A stretch of DNA of 24,269 nucleotides from assembly GCA_047630175.1 (NCBI GenBank), contig JBLHVI010000046.1, positions 1-24,269 of the forward strand, read 5' to 3'. Under the pieces are notes generated by a model. It was not told where the DNA came from and made no database searches. It saw only the letters and a program-made list of their open reading frames with translations. Made by a program: the position numbers and the translations under genes. Origin of the DNA: UBA4582 sp047630175 (lineage in GTDB: Bacteria; Pseudomonadota; Gammaproteobacteria; Pseudomonadales; Azotimanducaceae). Of this stretch, positions 24,101-24,269 are shown in pieces. Numbering within the stretch: position 1 is the stretch's first letter; each line of letters opens with the position of its first letter.

Positions 24101-24269
24101 TTCTCCCAGCTGGCGCCGCCATTGCTGGTTTTCCAGACGCCGCCGCCAGTGGCGCCCATGTAGTAGGTGTTACGGTCGGTCGGGACACCCGCAACGGCGT
24201 CCGCCCGGCCACCTCGGTAGGGGCCTACTTCGCGCCAGTCTAGCGAGCGCAGTTCGGCGGGAAAACTAT
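21163..24269 (-). CDS. Large BNR/VPS10-like beta-propeller protein, 5' end beyond window
   Basis: About 1034 residues in the window; the frame is still open at the right edge (VGPYRGGRADAVAGV, MGATGGGVWKTSNGGASW), so the signal peptide lies outside. Residues to about 690 are repeated S/T-x-D-x-G-x-x-W blades (RSTDAGTSW, RSKDGGDSW, KSVDGGDTW, RSKDGGETW, LTRDGGTNW, HSLDDGRSW and others), typical of WD40/YVTN/BNR-like or sortilin VPS10 propellers. A beta domain follows (NQHVWDLRYPGMTRFDD, GRYRARLKVGDV), then a C-terminal helical, coiled-coil-prone region with heptad-like spacing (ITRIRAMREQLERLQTRL). Such proteins are exported, and many marine and Bacteroidetes-like genomes carry several; their ligand or enzymatic role is unknown. 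Probable operon with the SRPBCC gene downstream. The copy appears intact, unlike its relative at 17701-19810. Confidence 0.93.
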   Translation of the reverse strand, partial: SFPAELRSLDWREVGPYRGGRADAVAGVPTDRNTYYMGATGGGVWKTSNGGASWENVSDGYFGGSVGAVAISEWDANVVYVGLGEKTIRGNVSPGDGAWRSTDAGTSWTRIGLQDSQHISRIRIHPRDPELVYAAVMGHLFGPNKERGVFRSKDGGDSWEQVLFVNDRVGAVDLVLDPTNPRILYASFWNIKRTPYSLESGGEGSGLYKSVDGGDTWALLSDNDGFPEAPLGIIGIAVSPTNNKNVYAMVEADEGGLLRSKDGGETWVRVNEDRNLRQRAWYYTRIYADPVDEESLYVLNVRFHYSKDGGKRFTQIDTPHSDNHDLWIDPHDPLRMIEANDGGVNVSVDRGKTWSTQSNQPTAQMYRVSTDNAFPYRLLGGQQDNSAVRIRSRSATGNVIGRRDWEPTAGGESGHIVAKPDDPDIVVGGSYGGFLRVIDHRTGLQRGIDVWPDNPMGWAAADIRHRFQWNYPIAFSTHNSDRLFVAAEKLFRSDDLGQSWTAISPDLTRNDKSRMGPSGGPITRDNTSIEYYGTIFALAESQHEAGVIWAGSDDGRVNLTRDGGTNWIDVTPKRLPEWAQINSIEIDPFEPGGAYLAATRYKSDDFTPYLYKTSNWGRSWTRINRGIPDNEFTRVVRADPVRRGLLFAGTERGLYHSLDDGRSWTSLQLDLPVVPITDLAIKGDDLIAATQGRGYWILDDLAVLRQLDPAAQGTKLYTPGLTYRLSAGGRAENPGAAGTNPHTGVVIYYALDAEPDADTTVELSVFEADSETPIWTWTQTPVEKEDEAAGPNDPPETRVLPTDIGLNQHVWDLRYPGMTRFDDLIMWADMKAGPRAVPGRYRARLKVGDVTQEVNFDVQQDPRSNSTLDDYKAQFTFVVQARDLLSQTHAEITRIRAMREQLERLQTRLASSKESTAEGENLDETINTLLSAMTKIEEALYQTKNESQQDPLNYPIRLNNKLTSLMRSVAAGDAKPTDQAHEVKAELTATIEAHLNDLATLWMKDLPALQAKVGSLGLSLLVLPALNTKESDTK

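Noticed and set aside
1..24269. tRNA, rRNA, CRISPR arrays, prophage or toxin-antitoxin systems
   Set aside because: Looked for TpsiC-like arms, regular spaced repeats, integrase or phage structural words on both strands; none found.

Overview
This window looks like a stretch of a marine-type gammaproteobacterial chromosome. That placement is an inference from protein style: an E. coli-like thymidine kinase, class I PurE with PurK, a long TonB-dependent receptor, a YbaY lipoprotein, a COG4798 methyltransferase, a trans-acting enoyl reductase-like protein and BNR/VPS10-type propeller proteins. Together these recall the OM60/NOR5 and Cellvibrionales sort of genome, but there is no rRNA or other marker to fix it. 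I see no tRNA, rRNA, CRISPR array, integrase or transposase.

Layout. 1-1498 (minus): a nucleoside hydrolase followed 7 bases later by thymidine kinase, which is cut by the left edge. 1499-2090: a divergent spacer with a perfect dyad and a 12-bp tandem repeat. 2091-4296 (plus): a small Nudix hydrolase and an unusual two-domain protein with a PhoU-like helical half joined to an APH-type kinase half. 4948-5742 (minus): an exported methyltransferase-like protein. 5792-6394: the wreck of what is probably a hybrid histidine kinase. 6542-8187 (minus): purK-purE, overlapping by ATGA. 8390-8800: remains of a nitric oxide reductase NorB. 9004-9453 (plus): a putative lipoprotein. 9804-12335 (minus): a TonB-dependent receptor with a clear terminator. 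12810-13839: remains of an exported amidohydrolase. 14115-14780 (minus): a YbaY plus MliC-like lipoprotein, with a fragment of an RDD membrane protein just upstream. 15880-17040 (plus): a saccharopine-dehydrogenase-like enoyl reductase. 17186-17404 (minus): a small two-helix membrane protein. 17701-19810: a BNR-propeller pseudogene split in two by a truncated, decayed amidase gene on the other strand. 19887-20462 (minus): a PepSY-TM protein. 20696-24269 (minus): an SRPBCC protein downstream of a large intact BNR/VPS10-type propeller protein that runs off the right edge.

The most striking property is the load of broken genes. At least six families (hybrid kinase REC, NorB, amidohydrolase, RDD, BNR propeller, amidase) survive only as frameshifted, truncated or stop-containing remnants lying between well-kept genes. 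Several stops in the BNR and amidase remnants sit exactly where the family has tryptophan (TGG to TAG or TGA), as expected from G:C to A:T transitions under relaxed selection. The lineage therefore looks as if it has recently lost functions such as NO respiration or detoxification and peptide or amide catabolism, while purine synthesis, nucleoside salvage and a receptor are kept. The best candidate for under-described biology is the PhoU-kinase fusion with its Nudix neighbour. The best structural oddity is the amidase fragment nested inside the BNR gene.
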